This document shows positions 46,414-54,986 of a stretch of 55,098 bases of DNA, piece after piece. The position numbers and the translations under genes were made by a program. Numbering within the stretch: position 1 is the first letter of the stretch; each line of letters starts with the position of its first letter. Source of the stretch: a virus; the IMG/VR virus record IMGVR_UViG_3300021197_000270, positions 1 through 55,098 of that record, one strand, 5' to 3'. A model generated the notes under the pieces. That model searched no databases. It was not told the origin of the DNA and was given only the letters and a program-made list of their open reading frames with translations.

Positions 46414-46743
46414 TTAAAATGTGCCGCTAAACTTTTTGCCACGAACTACGGCGCCGCATCCACGAGCCATACCAGAGGCATCTACACTCATTCCTTTGCG
46501 GAATGTCTTTACGTCCTCTTTGAAACGGTCAGATTCTGCAATCTCTCGCACATCGTCATCGCCAAACTCAATAAGTTCGTCAAGTTCGATAATCCTTGGC
46601 TCTTTACCTTTAACTTCGCCGCCTGTCGAGAAGCTAACAATGCCACCAGATGCTTTACGCAGTTCTTTGAAATCTTCGCCGGTAATCTTGTCACGAGGCT
46701 CTGCTACACGAGCTATCTTCATCTGTTTATCTGTTAGTGGCAT
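46414..46743 (-). CDS. Hypothetical head-cluster protein (109 aa)
   Basis: 109 residues (MPLTDKQMKIARVAEPRDKI, then TGEDFKELRKASGGIVSFST) ending MARGCGAVVRGKKFSGTF. The end RGCGxxxRGKKFSGTF, like the xFKGTF end of the protein at 50847, recurs in marine phage head clusters. Function unknown; it lies between the holin-like and co-chaperonin genes. Confidence 0.65.
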   Translation of the reverse strand: MPLTDKQMKIARVAEPRDKITGEDFKELRKASGGIVSFSTGGEVKGKEPRIIELDELIEFGDDDVREIAESDRFKEDVKTFRKGMSVDASGMARGCGAVVRGKKFSGTF

Positions 46744-46752
46744 AATGTTCTC

Positions 46753-47139
46753 CTACTTCTTTCCAAAAAACTTCGTGGCGGATCTGACGCCAAAGCTGGC
46801 GGCAACGATAACTCCGAGTGTATATTGATACCAGTCCGGCATCACTTGTAATGCAGCAAAGCCCTCGGCAACGATTGTTCTGCCCCACTCCCCAGCAAAA
46901 GCTAGGATCAATGGAATCGAGAACAAAATTGTTAGCCACTCATCCTTCCAGGACGATTGGCTACCCTTCGCCATCAACTTTTCCCAGTCAGCCGTTGACG
47001 TAGCGGCGGACACCATGACCTTGGCTTCGGCTTCCGCCTTGGCTTTGGCAACAGCCGATTTACCGCGCTGCTCTTCGGTTTTTGAGTCCATCCATGACCC
47101 AACTAAGCCGGAAATAGGTCCAATCAAAGCCTGTAACAT
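46753..47139 (-). CDS. Putative holin (3TM, GTA-release type)
   Basis: 128 residues. An N-terminal segment (MLQALIGPISGLVGSWMD), an Ala/Lys helix, then WKDEWLTILFSIPLILAFAG, FAALQVMPDWYQYTLGVIVA and ASFGVRSATKFFGKK. The DEWL...PLILAFAGEWG...MPDWY...ASFG pattern is that of the three-TM holin family known from gene-transfer-agent release. It would permit escape of the endolysin encoded at 19876. Shares one base with the upstream gene. Confidence 0.82.
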   Translation of the reverse strand: MLQALIGPISGLVGSWMDSKTEEQRGKSAVAKAKAEAEAKVMVSAATSTADWEKLMAKGSQSSWKDEWLTILFSIPLILAFAGEWGRTIVAEGFAALQVMPDWYQYTLGVIVAASFGVRSATKFFGKK

Positions 47140-47366
47140 CAGTACACTTTCACTTGTTCTGCATCCACTTGTCTGGGTACGCAGTATGCCGTTACTCTGT
47201 CCTTCGCGTCAAGGTATTGAGAATACTGGTAGTTGCCGTACCTTTTTGACACCTGTGAGGCAAAGTAGTTACATTCTGTAACAGAGTAGAAATACATGTT
47301 GCCGGACTCTAGCTTGCGAAAGTCTCCTGTGCCCAAGTATACCAGCAACAAGAAGGCATCTATCAT
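47139..47366 (-). CDS. Small exported cysteine protein (75 aa)
   Basis: 75 residues beginning with a hydrophobic MIDAFLLLVYLG segment, then YSVTECNYFASQVSKRYGN and VTAYCVPRQVDAEQ; two cysteines may form a disulfide. Same layout as the small exported protein at 11112. It sits between two membrane-protein genes of the lysis-like cluster, so a spanin-like or envelope role is possible. Confidence 0.6.
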   Translation of the reverse strand: MIDAFLLLVYLGTGDFRKLESGNMYFYSVTECNYFASQVSKRYGNYQYSQYLDAKDRVTAYCVPRQVDAEQVKVY

Positions 47367-47680
47367 TTACGGCTCATCCACGCTGTGGTGCCCATATACG
47401 CGCCAACGATACCGGCGCCACTAATATAAAACAGATTGCTTATTTCACTAAGTGCCTCAATACGCTCAACAGATACCCACGGCGTAAACATCGCTATTGT
47501 GAAAACACCCATACCTATCAAAGTGTATCGCGCCATCCGCAGTTGAGCCAAACTCTTACGCAGATCACGTTCTGTTTCTCGTATTTCCTTGGCGTGTTCC
47601 AGTTCCTCGTCAGTTATCTCCCCATCCCCGTCAAGGTCATACTTGGCGTACTCAGTGTCATCTTGAAACTTCTTGCTCAT
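47363..47680 (-). CDS. EF-hand protein with two membrane helices
   Basis: 105 residues. KYDLDGDGEITDEELEHAKE is a canonical EF-hand loop (Asp-x-Asp-x-Asp-Gly...Glu), followed by two hydrophobic segments (TLIGMGVFTIAMFTPW and ISGAGIVGAYMGTTAW). A calcium-binding domain facing the cytoplasm or periplasm beside the holin suggests a regulated membrane pore or anti-holin, but this is inference. Overlaps both neighbours by four bases. Confidence 0.8.
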   Translation of the reverse strand: MSKKFQDDTEYAKYDLDGDGEITDEELEHAKEIRETERDLRKSLAQLRMARYTLIGMGVFTIAMFTPWVSVERIEALSEISNLFYISGAGIVGAYMGTTAWMSRK

Positions 47681-48372
47681 TTCTGACTCTCTCGCACGGC
47701 TTTGAGCGTCTCCTGAACAGTCATCTCTTTCTTGGCGTTAGGATCGTATTTGCATTGATACTCCGATGGAATAAACTCCATGTACTCAAAGATTTGAGAT
47801 TCAATCGTATTGTTCTGACCTCGAAAAATACAAACAACTTGTTTGTTTTGCAGTTTTTCGCACTTTACCTTGCGACAGGTCGTCATTTGATCAGCCGCAC
47901 TTGCTGCCTTACCCTGTAAAAACATCACAAAGAATGTAAGAGCCGCTGCACCGAAGCCGATCATCACAATCCAAGCTACTATCTCAACAAACTTCTGACG
48001 CCGTTCGCGTTGTTTGTATAATGTTTCTTGTCTGCGTTTCCGGATCTGGCCCTCCATACGGACCAACTCTTCCCATTTTGACCTACCCATAGTCAGGCCA
48101 ATCCACTGCTGAAGCTCGTATCTCTGCTGTTGAGCCTTTTGCTTGTTGGCAAAAGTCATTATGGCCTCTTGCTCAACGCTTTGACCACCAAACAACTTTT
48201 TAAATATTGGGGGATTCTTGGCCTCTTTCTCCATCTGATCCAGATCAGAAAGCGCACCCATCCAACGCGAAAGATCGGTAGCCATCGACTCGATGTCCCG
48301 TCCTATCGCAAATCCTTTTTTCAATGCTCCGAACGCCGCCGAAGCAGTAGCCATTGCTGTTACTGGATCCAA
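47677..48372 (-). CDS. Membrane protein with coiled coil and periplasmic-type cysteines
   Basis: 231 residues: an N-terminal helical part with a Gln/Arg-rich coiled coil (QLQQWIGLTMGRSKW-type and QIRKRRQETLYKQRERRQKF), one membrane helix (VEIVAWIVMIGFGAAALTFF) and a C-terminal part with four cysteines (TTCRKVKCEKLQNKQVVCIF, then YQC). A Cys-rich periplasmic domain in front of holin-like genes recalls spanin-type systems. Conserved in marine phages next to the portal. Function unproven. Confidence 0.65.
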   Translation of the reverse strand: MDPVTAMATASAAFGALKKGFAIGRDIESMATDLSRWMGALSDLDQMEKEAKNPPIFKKLFGGQSVEQEAIMTFANKQKAQQQRYELQQWIGLTMGRSKWEELVRMEGQIRKRRQETLYKQRERRQKFVEIVAWIVMIGFGAAALTFFVMFLQGKAASAADQMTTCRKVKCEKLQNKQVVCIFRGQNNTIESQIFEYMEFIPSEYQCKYDPNAKKEMTVQETLKAVRESQK

Positions 48373-50847
48373 TTACCTATTACGCATCGCCAACTCACGC
48401 TGGGTCTGGATGCGTTCCCTATTCACATCTGCCCTGTCTTCTGCGATCTCCTCTTGGAGTTCGATTCGCGCTGCGTCAGTTGTAGCTCGCTGTTGGAGCT
48501 TCTGGCGTTCAAGTGCAAGTTCAGCCGCGTCCTGTTGTGCTCTACGTTCGGACTCGGATGCCTTGATAGCAAGTTCCTGCTGCCGGATTGCTACAAGAGG
48601 ATCTTGTTGCCCGTCCGGCGGTGCAAGCATTTGAATGACCTCTTGAGTAAATTGTGACTCTAGTTTTGCAACCTCGGCCTCAACTACCTCTTCGGTTATT
48701 CCAGATGCTGCTTGCATTTGTTGTTGCGCCATCATTGGATCTACGGCTCCCATCTGAGCCGCCATTGCCATTTGTTGCGCCTGCGCCTGCTGTTGTTGGA
48801 CTTGTGCCATTACAGTCAGGCGTGCCTTCATGGATATGTGGTCCTGAAGATGCCCCATAAATATAGCATAAATGTTGGGTGATGTCGAAACCAAAGGCAG
48901 TTTCATAAACGTCACATGCGTCATGATATGTGCATCATGGTCTTGCTGTTGGAACGCCGTCAGCAGTTCGCCCTGCATCCCCTTTGCATTCTCAATGCTA
49001 GGACTTGTAGGCTGTGGCTCTTTTTTGGCCGGCAGAATCTCATCAATGTTCTGGACCTCAAGAGCCTGATACATACGCTTGTATGCCTCATGCAGATTGT
49101 GAATACCGGGGTTGGATTGCGCCAACTGAAGCTGTGTTTGCGCCAACGTCACCCGTTGTGCCATCGAAAAGATGTTCGGATCCGATACTGGAAGTACATC
49201 CACGCGGCCATCAAAGTCTTGTGCTTTGATTTCGGAAGGTGCTCCGGCTACCTCATACGGATAATTTGGAGGGAGATTTTCCGCAAAGATTCTGGCGAGG
49301 AGCCGGAACTCTGTTTTCTGTGCATAGTGCAAGCGTTTGTGAATGGCCGACATGACCTTCATACCGCGCTCAAGCAGTGCCACAGTTGTGCCTACAGGCA
49401 TATCTCCGCTTTGGCTTTCACCAATCTGCTGATCGGCAATTGACACAAACCGGCGCCCACCTTCAATCAATGACGCCAGTAGCTGCGCCAACGTACCAGA
49501 CGGTTCTTTGAACGGAAGCGGAATAATGGAGTTACGAATGTCACCACCAGGCGCATCAATGTCCCTGAACTCACCGGGCGAGAGCGGCTCGTCATCGTTA
49601 CGGATCCGAATGCCGCGCGCCTTGAAGCCAGACGGCAAGTTCGCCAGCGTGCCGGCATCAATCAACTGACGCAAAATGCTGGTGGTCGCACGACCCAAGC
49701 CACCAATCATGTGTATCAGGCCGAAGCCATAGAAACCCAGACCTGGTAAAAACTTGTAATGCACGAAGTATTGCCGCTTACGCTTCAGAGAATCTTCCTG
49801 ATCGTAGTTGCGGGTAATAGACAGAATCTCCCCAGATCCATGATCAAGCGTTACGATATACGGCAGCTTGATTCCCGTTGGCTCTCCTAACGGACTCATG
49901 TCTTCAAAGCCTTCTAAGTCCATTTCAACGTGCATCTCCAATATGGTATGCACATCGTCTGTATATCCTTTGCTGACACCCTCTAACTCGTCCACCTTGT
50001 CATGAACGGAATTGTCACCCTCGTCACTCGTGGACACCTCTACATCACGGTAGATGCCTGCAACTTGCATCTTACGGACTTGATTCTCGTCCATACGCAA
50101 TACATGCGTTACACGCGGTGCTGTGTTCAGATCGGTAGCCGAATATGGCACGACCAGATCCTCTGACGGTACAAACGCAGATACCGCACGATTTCTGGTA
50201 GGATCGAAGTATACTTTCTTGAACGTAGAACCAGAGAGCGGCAGATAGAACAGCATCTGATCCGTATCAGGATCAAACTCCTCCATGATCTCAGTAACCT
50301 GATAGTTCATGAAGTTCTTGACGCGGCTGGCTTGTGCCTCTTTTTCCATAGTCTTGGAACCCAAGACTTGCGTCTTGACCGGACCACCGGCTGGCAGAAG
50401 TTCTTTGTATGCCTGTGCTTGGAACTGGGTTACGGACTCGGCAATCAGCGGATGTGTTACGCCGGACGCGCCATCAAACGGCTGCGTGCGCTCCTGATAC
50501 TTGATACCAAGAAGATCCAGACCCTTGGTGTAGGCTTCCTGCCACTCTTCGCGTGACTCCATGTCTTCTTCATACAGACCGCGCAAATCGCTGGATATCT
50601 CACCCAGATCACCATCATCCATGATTTCTGCAAGATTGGCGTTGTGATCATACTGTTGAGCCTCAACCTCCATGCCCTCTTGAGCACCGCCCATAAGAGC
50701 CTGAACAATTGCGCCGCCATCTACATCTTGTAGAATCTCTGCGCCACCAGCAAAATCTTCTATCTGTGGGATATCCACCTCGACACCCTGCGGTGGTTCA
50801 ATGCCAGAGTCTGTCAAACTGCCCATGGGTTGTGGAGGTAATGCCAT
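48373..50847 (-). CDS. Portal protein
   Basis: 824 residues. The region QEAYTKGLDLLGIKYQERTQ, PFDGASGVTHPLIAESVTQF and QAQAYKELLPAGGPVKTQVL is characteristic of large podoviral portals, as is the stem with FYGFGLIHMIGGLGRATTSI and LRQLIDAGTLANLPSGFKAR. The last 150 residues form a Gln/Ala/Glu-rich barrel or coiled coil (QQQQAQAQQMAMAAQMG). It forms the dodecameric ring for DNA packaging and ejection. Follows TerL and one small gene, as expected. Confidence 0.88.
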   Translation of the reverse strand: MALPPQPMGSLTDSGIEPPQGVEVDIPQIEDFAGGAEILQDVDGGAIVQALMGGAQEGMEVEAQQYDHNANLAEIMDDGDLGEISSDLRGLYEEDMESREEWQEAYTKGLDLLGIKYQERTQPFDGASGVTHPLIAESVTQFQAQAYKELLPAGGPVKTQVLGSKTMEKEAQASRVKNFMNYQVTEIMEEFDPDTDQMLFYLPLSGSTFKKVYFDPTRNRAVSAFVPSEDLVVPYSATDLNTAPRVTHVLRMDENQVRKMQVAGIYRDVEVSTSDEGDNSVHDKVDELEGVSKGYTDDVHTILEMHVEMDLEGFEDMSPLGEPTGIKLPYIVTLDHGSGEILSITRNYDQEDSLKRKRQYFVHYKFLPGLGFYGFGLIHMIGGLGRATTSILRQLIDAGTLANLPSGFKARGIRIRNDDEPLSPGEFRDIDAPGGDIRNSIIPLPFKEPSGTLAQLLASLIEGGRRFVSIADQQIGESQSGDMPVGTTVALLERGMKVMSAIHKRLHYAQKTEFRLLARIFAENLPPNYPYEVAGAPSEIKAQDFDGRVDVLPVSDPNIFSMAQRVTLAQTQLQLAQSNPGIHNLHEAYKRMYQALEVQNIDEILPAKKEPQPTSPSIENAKGMQGELLTAFQQQDHDAHIMTHVTFMKLPLVSTSPNIYAIFMGHLQDHISMKARLTVMAQVQQQQAQAQQMAMAAQMGAVDPMMAQQQMQAASGITEEVVEAEVAKLESQFTQEVIQMLAPPDGQQDPLVAIRQQELAIKASESERRAQQDAAELALERQKLQQRATTDAARIELQEEIAEDRADVNRERIQTQRELAMRNR

Positions 50848-51128
50848 TAAAAGGTTCCTTTGAAATTACTTACAGAAACTCTGCCGCCGTTGCGGAAGCC
50901 TTGCTCCTTCTTTACGCGCTCAATGGCCGCGTTTAACGATTCAGATCCTTTGACCGAACCACCTTTCTTATAACTCTTACCCGGTAAAGGAGTCTTCGGA
51001 TAGAAGCCAAGTTCCAACTCAAACTCAAAGTCTAGAATGTCAGCGACCCTATCAGCATCATAACCAAGCCGCTCTAACTGACGTTTGCGATTAGAGCGTG
51101 CCTTGGGAGTGTTAAACTTGCTGGACAT
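50847..51128 (-). CDS. Small basic protein between TerL and portal (93 aa)
   Basis: 93 residues from the ATG at 51128, which overlaps the TerL stop as TAATG; GGGAG is upstream. MSSKFNTPKARSNRKRQLER, LGYDADRVADILDFEFELEL, then a Gly/Lys-rich end (GRVSVSNFKGTF). Similar small proteins sit between TerL and portal in marine phages. It could bind DNA or the terminase. Confidence 0.75.
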   Translation of the reverse strand: MSSKFNTPKARSNRKRQLERLGYDADRVADILDFEFELELGFYPKTPLPGKSYKKGGSVKGSESLNAAIERVKKEQGFRNGGRVSVSNFKGTF

Positions 51129-52588
51129 TAGTAATACTCCCGTTTCCTTGGATACCAATCTGAACCATCGCTCTCGCCCTCGAGTTCGATGAAGCCACCC
51201 TGCCGGAAACGTATCAAAGCCATCGTCATGCTATCGACAAAGTCATCATGCTCCCCATGCGGAAAAGCAAGACACTCCTCAATAACCTCTTCCGAAAACT
51301 TCTGTTCCGGTGCCCACACCATCCCCGCCTCAAACAGCGGTGCTACCGTATGCATACGAGTGATCTTATCACGACCTTTGCTTGGTGTATAGTTCATGAC
51401 CGGAATGCCGGCTGCACGAAGCTCGTCCGTCAATGGTTGCCCTGACGCTTTCGCCTCAATAATAACCATGTCAGGTTCCCAATATTCGTGCTCCTCTGCC
51501 GCCACGGCCTTGAGTTCGGGGAAATTCCAACGACCACGGCGAGCATCCATAAGTATGACATTATCGGCGCCAGTGTCTTCATTCGTGAATACCCCCCATG
51601 TCGTAATAGCCGAGTAGTCGGCAGTCTCTTTCTTGCTGAACGCCGTGTCATACGACTGAATGATGTAGTTTACCTTCGGGATGTCCTCCTTTTCCCACAT
51701 CTGCCACCATTCCTTCTTGACGATGGCGCCTTCTTCGGCAGTCGGGTTCTGCTGCCACTGCGCGTTCCACTTTGCCACAGGCAGTGATGCCTTGACCTTG
51801 ATCAGATCGTCCTTGCCCCAGAACTCCGGCCACAAAGGTTTGTCGGACGGCAGTATGGCAGGGAACTCTACAACCTCCCACTCGTCCGCCAGCGTATCCG
51901 AGCCTTGCATCTTGATAACCTGACCCGTCAGATCCTTCATCCCCCACCGCGTCATGACGATGATGATTGAACCACCCGGTTGCAAACGCTGACGAGGTCC
52001 AGACGTATACCACTCAAATGCGTTGTCAAACGCCGTACTGGACAGTGCGTCCTGCTCCGAGTGTGGATCGTCAATGATCAACAAATCCGCACCGCGACCC
52101 GTCATTGCCGCGCCCACGCCTGCCGCAAAGTATTCGCCGCCTGCCGATGTCCCCCAACGGCCAGCCGCCTTATCGTCCGCCTTCAATCCCGTGTCAGGAA
52201 AAATGGTGTGATAATCAGGCGTGTCAATCAAATCACGAACCTTACGACCAAACCTGACCGCAAGTTCCGTGTTATGCGTTGCCTGAATAATCTTTAGCTT
52301 CGGATTGCGGCCCAAGAACCAAGCAGGCATCAGATATGACGCAAACTCGGACTTAGAATGACGCGGCGGCATGTTGACAATGAGACGCTTTAACTCGCCC
52401 CTTGCTACACGCTCGAGCTTCTCCGCAATCACGCGGTGGTGTTTACCCTCAATAAACCCATCATACACATGGTGAACAAAGGGCATGAACTGATCACGCG
52501 CTTTTTCACGGATCTGGAGCCTTACCTGCTGGTTCTGAAGGGCATAGATTTCCTTGAGGGCTTCCTCTGGAATCGTTTCTAGATTCAT
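51128..52588 (-). CDS. terL: Terminase large subunit (TerL)
   Basis: 486 residues. The ATPase includes LIVNMPPRHSKSEFASYLMP (Walker A-like, residues about 69-88) and ADLLIIDDPHSEQDALSSTA (Walker B). IIVMTRWGMKD is the coupling motif. The nuclease domain contains YIIQSYDTAFSKKETADYSA (first catalytic Asp), VIIEAKASGQPLTDELRAAG and FPHGEHDDFVDSMTMALIRF (final acidic motif). It is complete and probably powers headful or cos packaging. TerS maps near the opposite end (3970). Confidence 0.95.
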   Translation of the reverse strand: MNLETIPEEALKEIYALQNQQVRLQIREKARDQFMPFVHHVYDGFIEGKHHRVIAEKLERVARGELKRLIVNMPPRHSKSEFASYLMPAWFLGRNPKLKIIQATHNTELAVRFGRKVRDLIDTPDYHTIFPDTGLKADDKAAGRWGTSAGGEYFAAGVGAAMTGRGADLLIIDDPHSEQDALSSTAFDNAFEWYTSGPRQRLQPGGSIIIVMTRWGMKDLTGQVIKMQGSDTLADEWEVVEFPAILPSDKPLWPEFWGKDDLIKVKASLPVAKWNAQWQQNPTAEEGAIVKKEWWQMWEKEDIPKVNYIIQSYDTAFSKKETADYSAITTWGVFTNEDTGADNVILMDARRGRWNFPELKAVAAEEHEYWEPDMVIIEAKASGQPLTDELRAAGIPVMNYTPSKGRDKITRMHTVAPLFEAGMVWAPEQKFSEEVIEECLAFPHGEHDDFVDSMTMALIRFRQGGFIELEGESDGSDWYPRKREYY

Positions 52589-54577
52589 CTAGACCTGCCT
52601 ACCGAGCGCCGCTCCCGTTGGTGAAAGTCCCTGAATGCCCTGTGTCGGTTGTGGTGGATTGATTCCAACCGGTGGTGATGCATAAGGCTGCAAGACAAAC
52701 GGATTGATCTGTCCAACCTGTGTGGCCTGTGTCGCCGGCGTAAACAATGTCGGCAGACCAGTGGTCGGATTGATTACGAAGTCTGAACCAGGTGGATCTG
52801 GCTGTTGAATCAAATCATCTACGGGCTGACATACACCGTCACGCATCTGATACCCTTCAGGACACGGATCTGCCGTAGCCTGCTGCATCTGCTGACCGCC
52901 GTCACCACCCGTATCCGCTGGTGGATTGACCAGATTGGCAAATGGACCATCGTAGTTCGGATCCGGCATCCCAGAGTAAGTAACCATGCCAAAGCGGTTC
53001 ATGTTCAATGTGCCACGACCCGCCTGCGCTCCACTGATGGCGCCTGTCTCAGGATCCATGGTGCCGCCAAGCGAAAGCAACTGACCAGACTGGAACGCCG
53101 CCGTATCCTGCGCGGATGGCGCGTCACCGCCAAACAAGTTGGTAACGCCGCCTGATATGCCAGCAAGAGTCTGACCTGGAATGTTGCCCTCAAAAGGCTG
53201 ATCCGGTGTGCCGCGAAAATCACGATATACGTCAGCATAGAAGTCTTGAGCCGGAGTTCCCGCCGCAGCCTGCGCTCCCATCGGACCCGTAGGCGTGACA
53301 CCCGCTTGTTGAGTAGGCGTGCGAGAAGACGCCGCCGCCGCCGCTTGAATGCTCTGTTCAAGAGGCGAGAGTTCACGCTGGCCCAGACCAAGGTTGCTAC
53401 CCAAGCCTTCAAAAACACTTGAAACGGGAGCCGTAGTTACCGGAACCCGTGTCTGATTCACACCATCAAATCCAAAAGCTAATGCTGAATCCATAGCATC
53501 GGCAGTTGTCACATCAGTGCCTGTCACACCCCCTGTGACGGTTCTATCCAACTCCTGACCTGGGAAGTTAAGAGTAAAATCAATATTTTCAGGATTAGTG
53601 GAACGATCTACCAACTGTGGAGGTCCAGCCGCTCCAGCCTGACCCGTGGTCATGAAGTTCTGTGCCGCCGCCTGCTGTTGCCGCTGTGCCTGCAAATCAC
53701 GAACCGTGCCACCGGGTGTTGGTAGTGAACCAATCCCTGCCGAAGGACTTTGATCCGTGATCATTCCTGCATCAGCCGTAGCCATACGCGCCATGTTAGC
53801 CGGAGAAGTGCCTAGAACATTGGCCGCAGTTGCCTGCGAAGCAGACGCAATGCCCAAAGTATTCTGAATAGCCGAAAGCGCCTGTGCGCGTAAATCCATC
53901 TCCTGTTGCGCTCGAGCACGTTGAGCCTCTTGCCCCGCTGCCGGATCAAGATCAGTCTCACTAAAAATATCAATAAGATCCGGACCCTGAAGAGCACCGG
54001 TAACAGGATTCACAGTCCTACCCTGCATCGCCGCTTGAGCCGCACGTTGCCGAGAAACAGTGATGTTTTCTGCCGCCGCTTGATCAGGCGTCAAATTCGC
54101 AATGCGTGCAGTTTCAGGGTCCGTGAAGCCGGTGCCTGCCGGTTGCGTTATATCACCAATGCGTGGTGCTGCACCAGACATGCCTTGTGTGAAAGCAAGC
54201 TCGTCATCCAGACCCAACGCAGCAGGAGGCTGATCAATACGAGGAGCGCCAGCCAATCTGCCGGCAGCAGCCGCACGTTCTACTGCCGCTTGCTCCTTTT
54301 GAGCAACACTCGCCGCTAAATTCTGCGCGCTACGCGATAACGGATTGCCAGTCTGCGCCGCAAACTGCTGTTGCGCCATAGACCTTTCAAAGTCGTTGCC
54401 GGAAGTCACAACACTCTGCGTGCCATCACGATTGGTGGATGTTACAGGATTGCCGCTACTGTCAGTAACCGTGCCGGATCTTGCCGCCGCTTGCTCACGA
54501 GCACGCATTTCATTCGGATTAGAACGATCTGGAACATCGCTGCCAGCATCATTGCCGCTGTCTGTGCTTTCACCCAT
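52589..54577 (-). CDS. Large disordered Ala/Gln/Gly-rich protein
   Basis: 662 residues of low complexity, with repeated helical Ala/Gln blocks (QAAMQGRTVNPVTGAL, EQAAVERAAAAGRLAGAP). Pro/Gly linkers and a single CPEGYQMRDGVCQPVDD motif near residue 575 complete it; the latter is a small two-Cys module seen in marine phage structural proteins. Position between the HlyC-like gene and TerL suggests a virion or packaging-linked scaffold. No enzymatic domain is visible. Confidence 0.6.
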   Translation of the reverse strand: MGESTDSGNDAGSDVPDRSNPNEMRAREQAAARSGTVTDSSGNPVTSTNRDGTQSVVTSGNDFERSMAQQQFAAQTGNPLSRSAQNLAASVAQKEQAAVERAAAAGRLAGAPRIDQPPAALGLDDELAFTQGMSGAAPRIGDITQPAGTGFTDPETARIANLTPDQAAAENITVSRQRAAQAAMQGRTVNPVTGALQGPDLIDIFSETDLDPAAGQEAQRARAQQEMDLRAQALSAIQNTLGIASASQATAANVLGTSPANMARMATADAGMITDQSPSAGIGSLPTPGGTVRDLQAQRQQQAAAQNFMTTGQAGAAGPPQLVDRSTNPENIDFTLNFPGQELDRTVTGGVTGTDVTTADAMDSALAFGFDGVNQTRVPVTTAPVSSVFEGLGSNLGLGQRELSPLEQSIQAAAAASSRTPTQQAGVTPTGPMGAQAAAGTPAQDFYADVYRDFRGTPDQPFEGNIPGQTLAGISGGVTNLFGGDAPSAQDTAAFQSGQLLSLGGTMDPETGAISGAQAGRGTLNMNRFGMVTYSGMPDPNYDGPFANLVNPPADTGGDGGQQMQQATADPCPEGYQMRDGVCQPVDDLIQQPDPPGSDFVINPTTGLPTLFTPATQATQVGQINPFVLQPYASPPVGINPPQPTQGIQGLSPTGAALGRQV

Positions 54578-54986
54578 GCTTCAATCTCCAAGCATTACCC
54601 TGTCTACCATCAGGACGTTTCCAATACGCCACCTCATGATCGGTAACATCACTGAGGAACTGACGCATGTCTCTCGCAATATATAATACACTATCAACCG
54701 CCACCATGTCCATGACCCACAATTGATCGCCGCCAGTCCGTGCAAAAACATCACGACCACTGTACTTGCGCGTCTCCCCCTCCTCAAAAGTCATGTAACA
54801 CCATGTGCAAAAACCAACCAACGACCCGTCCCGCATGTAATATCGCACACGACCATGCTCAATCGCAGGAATGAAGCGGTAGCCAAGATCCCTGATCCGT
54901 TGGTCCCTGTACCACGGCGCACTGTCCAGTAACACACACATCCGACCAAACATCTCAAACGATTTTATATCAGAATTTTTTTCCAC
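54570..54986 (-). CDS. HlyC-like lysine acyltransferase
   Basis: 138 residues from GTG 54986, chosen because AAAGGAG (54996-55002) lies upstream; a TTG start at 55016 would add ten residues. RDLGYRFIPAIEHGRVRYYM, DGSLVGFCTWCYMTFEEGE, FARTGGDQLWVMDMVAVDS and MRQFLSDVTDHEVAYWKRPD follow the plan of RTX-toxin-activating acyltransferases (HlyC family). Asp in LWVMD matches the catalytic Asp of HlyC, but the usual His in SPLH is replaced (SAPWYRD). No RTX target gene is visible. It may acylate a virion or host protein, or be inactive. Confidence 0.7.
   Translation of the reverse strand: MEKNSDIKSFEMFGRMCVLLDSAPWYRDQRIRDLGYRFIPAIEHGRVRYYMRDGSLVGFCTWCYMTFEEGETRKYSGRDVFARTGGDQLWVMDMVAVDSVLYIARDMRQFLSDVTDHEVAYWKRPDGRQGNAWRLKHG

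Noticed and set aside
52589-54577. RTX toxin as substrate of the HlyC-like enzyme
   Set aside because: The neighbouring 662-aa protein lacks the nonapeptide GGxGxDxxx repeats and conserved acylated Lys context of RTX toxins.
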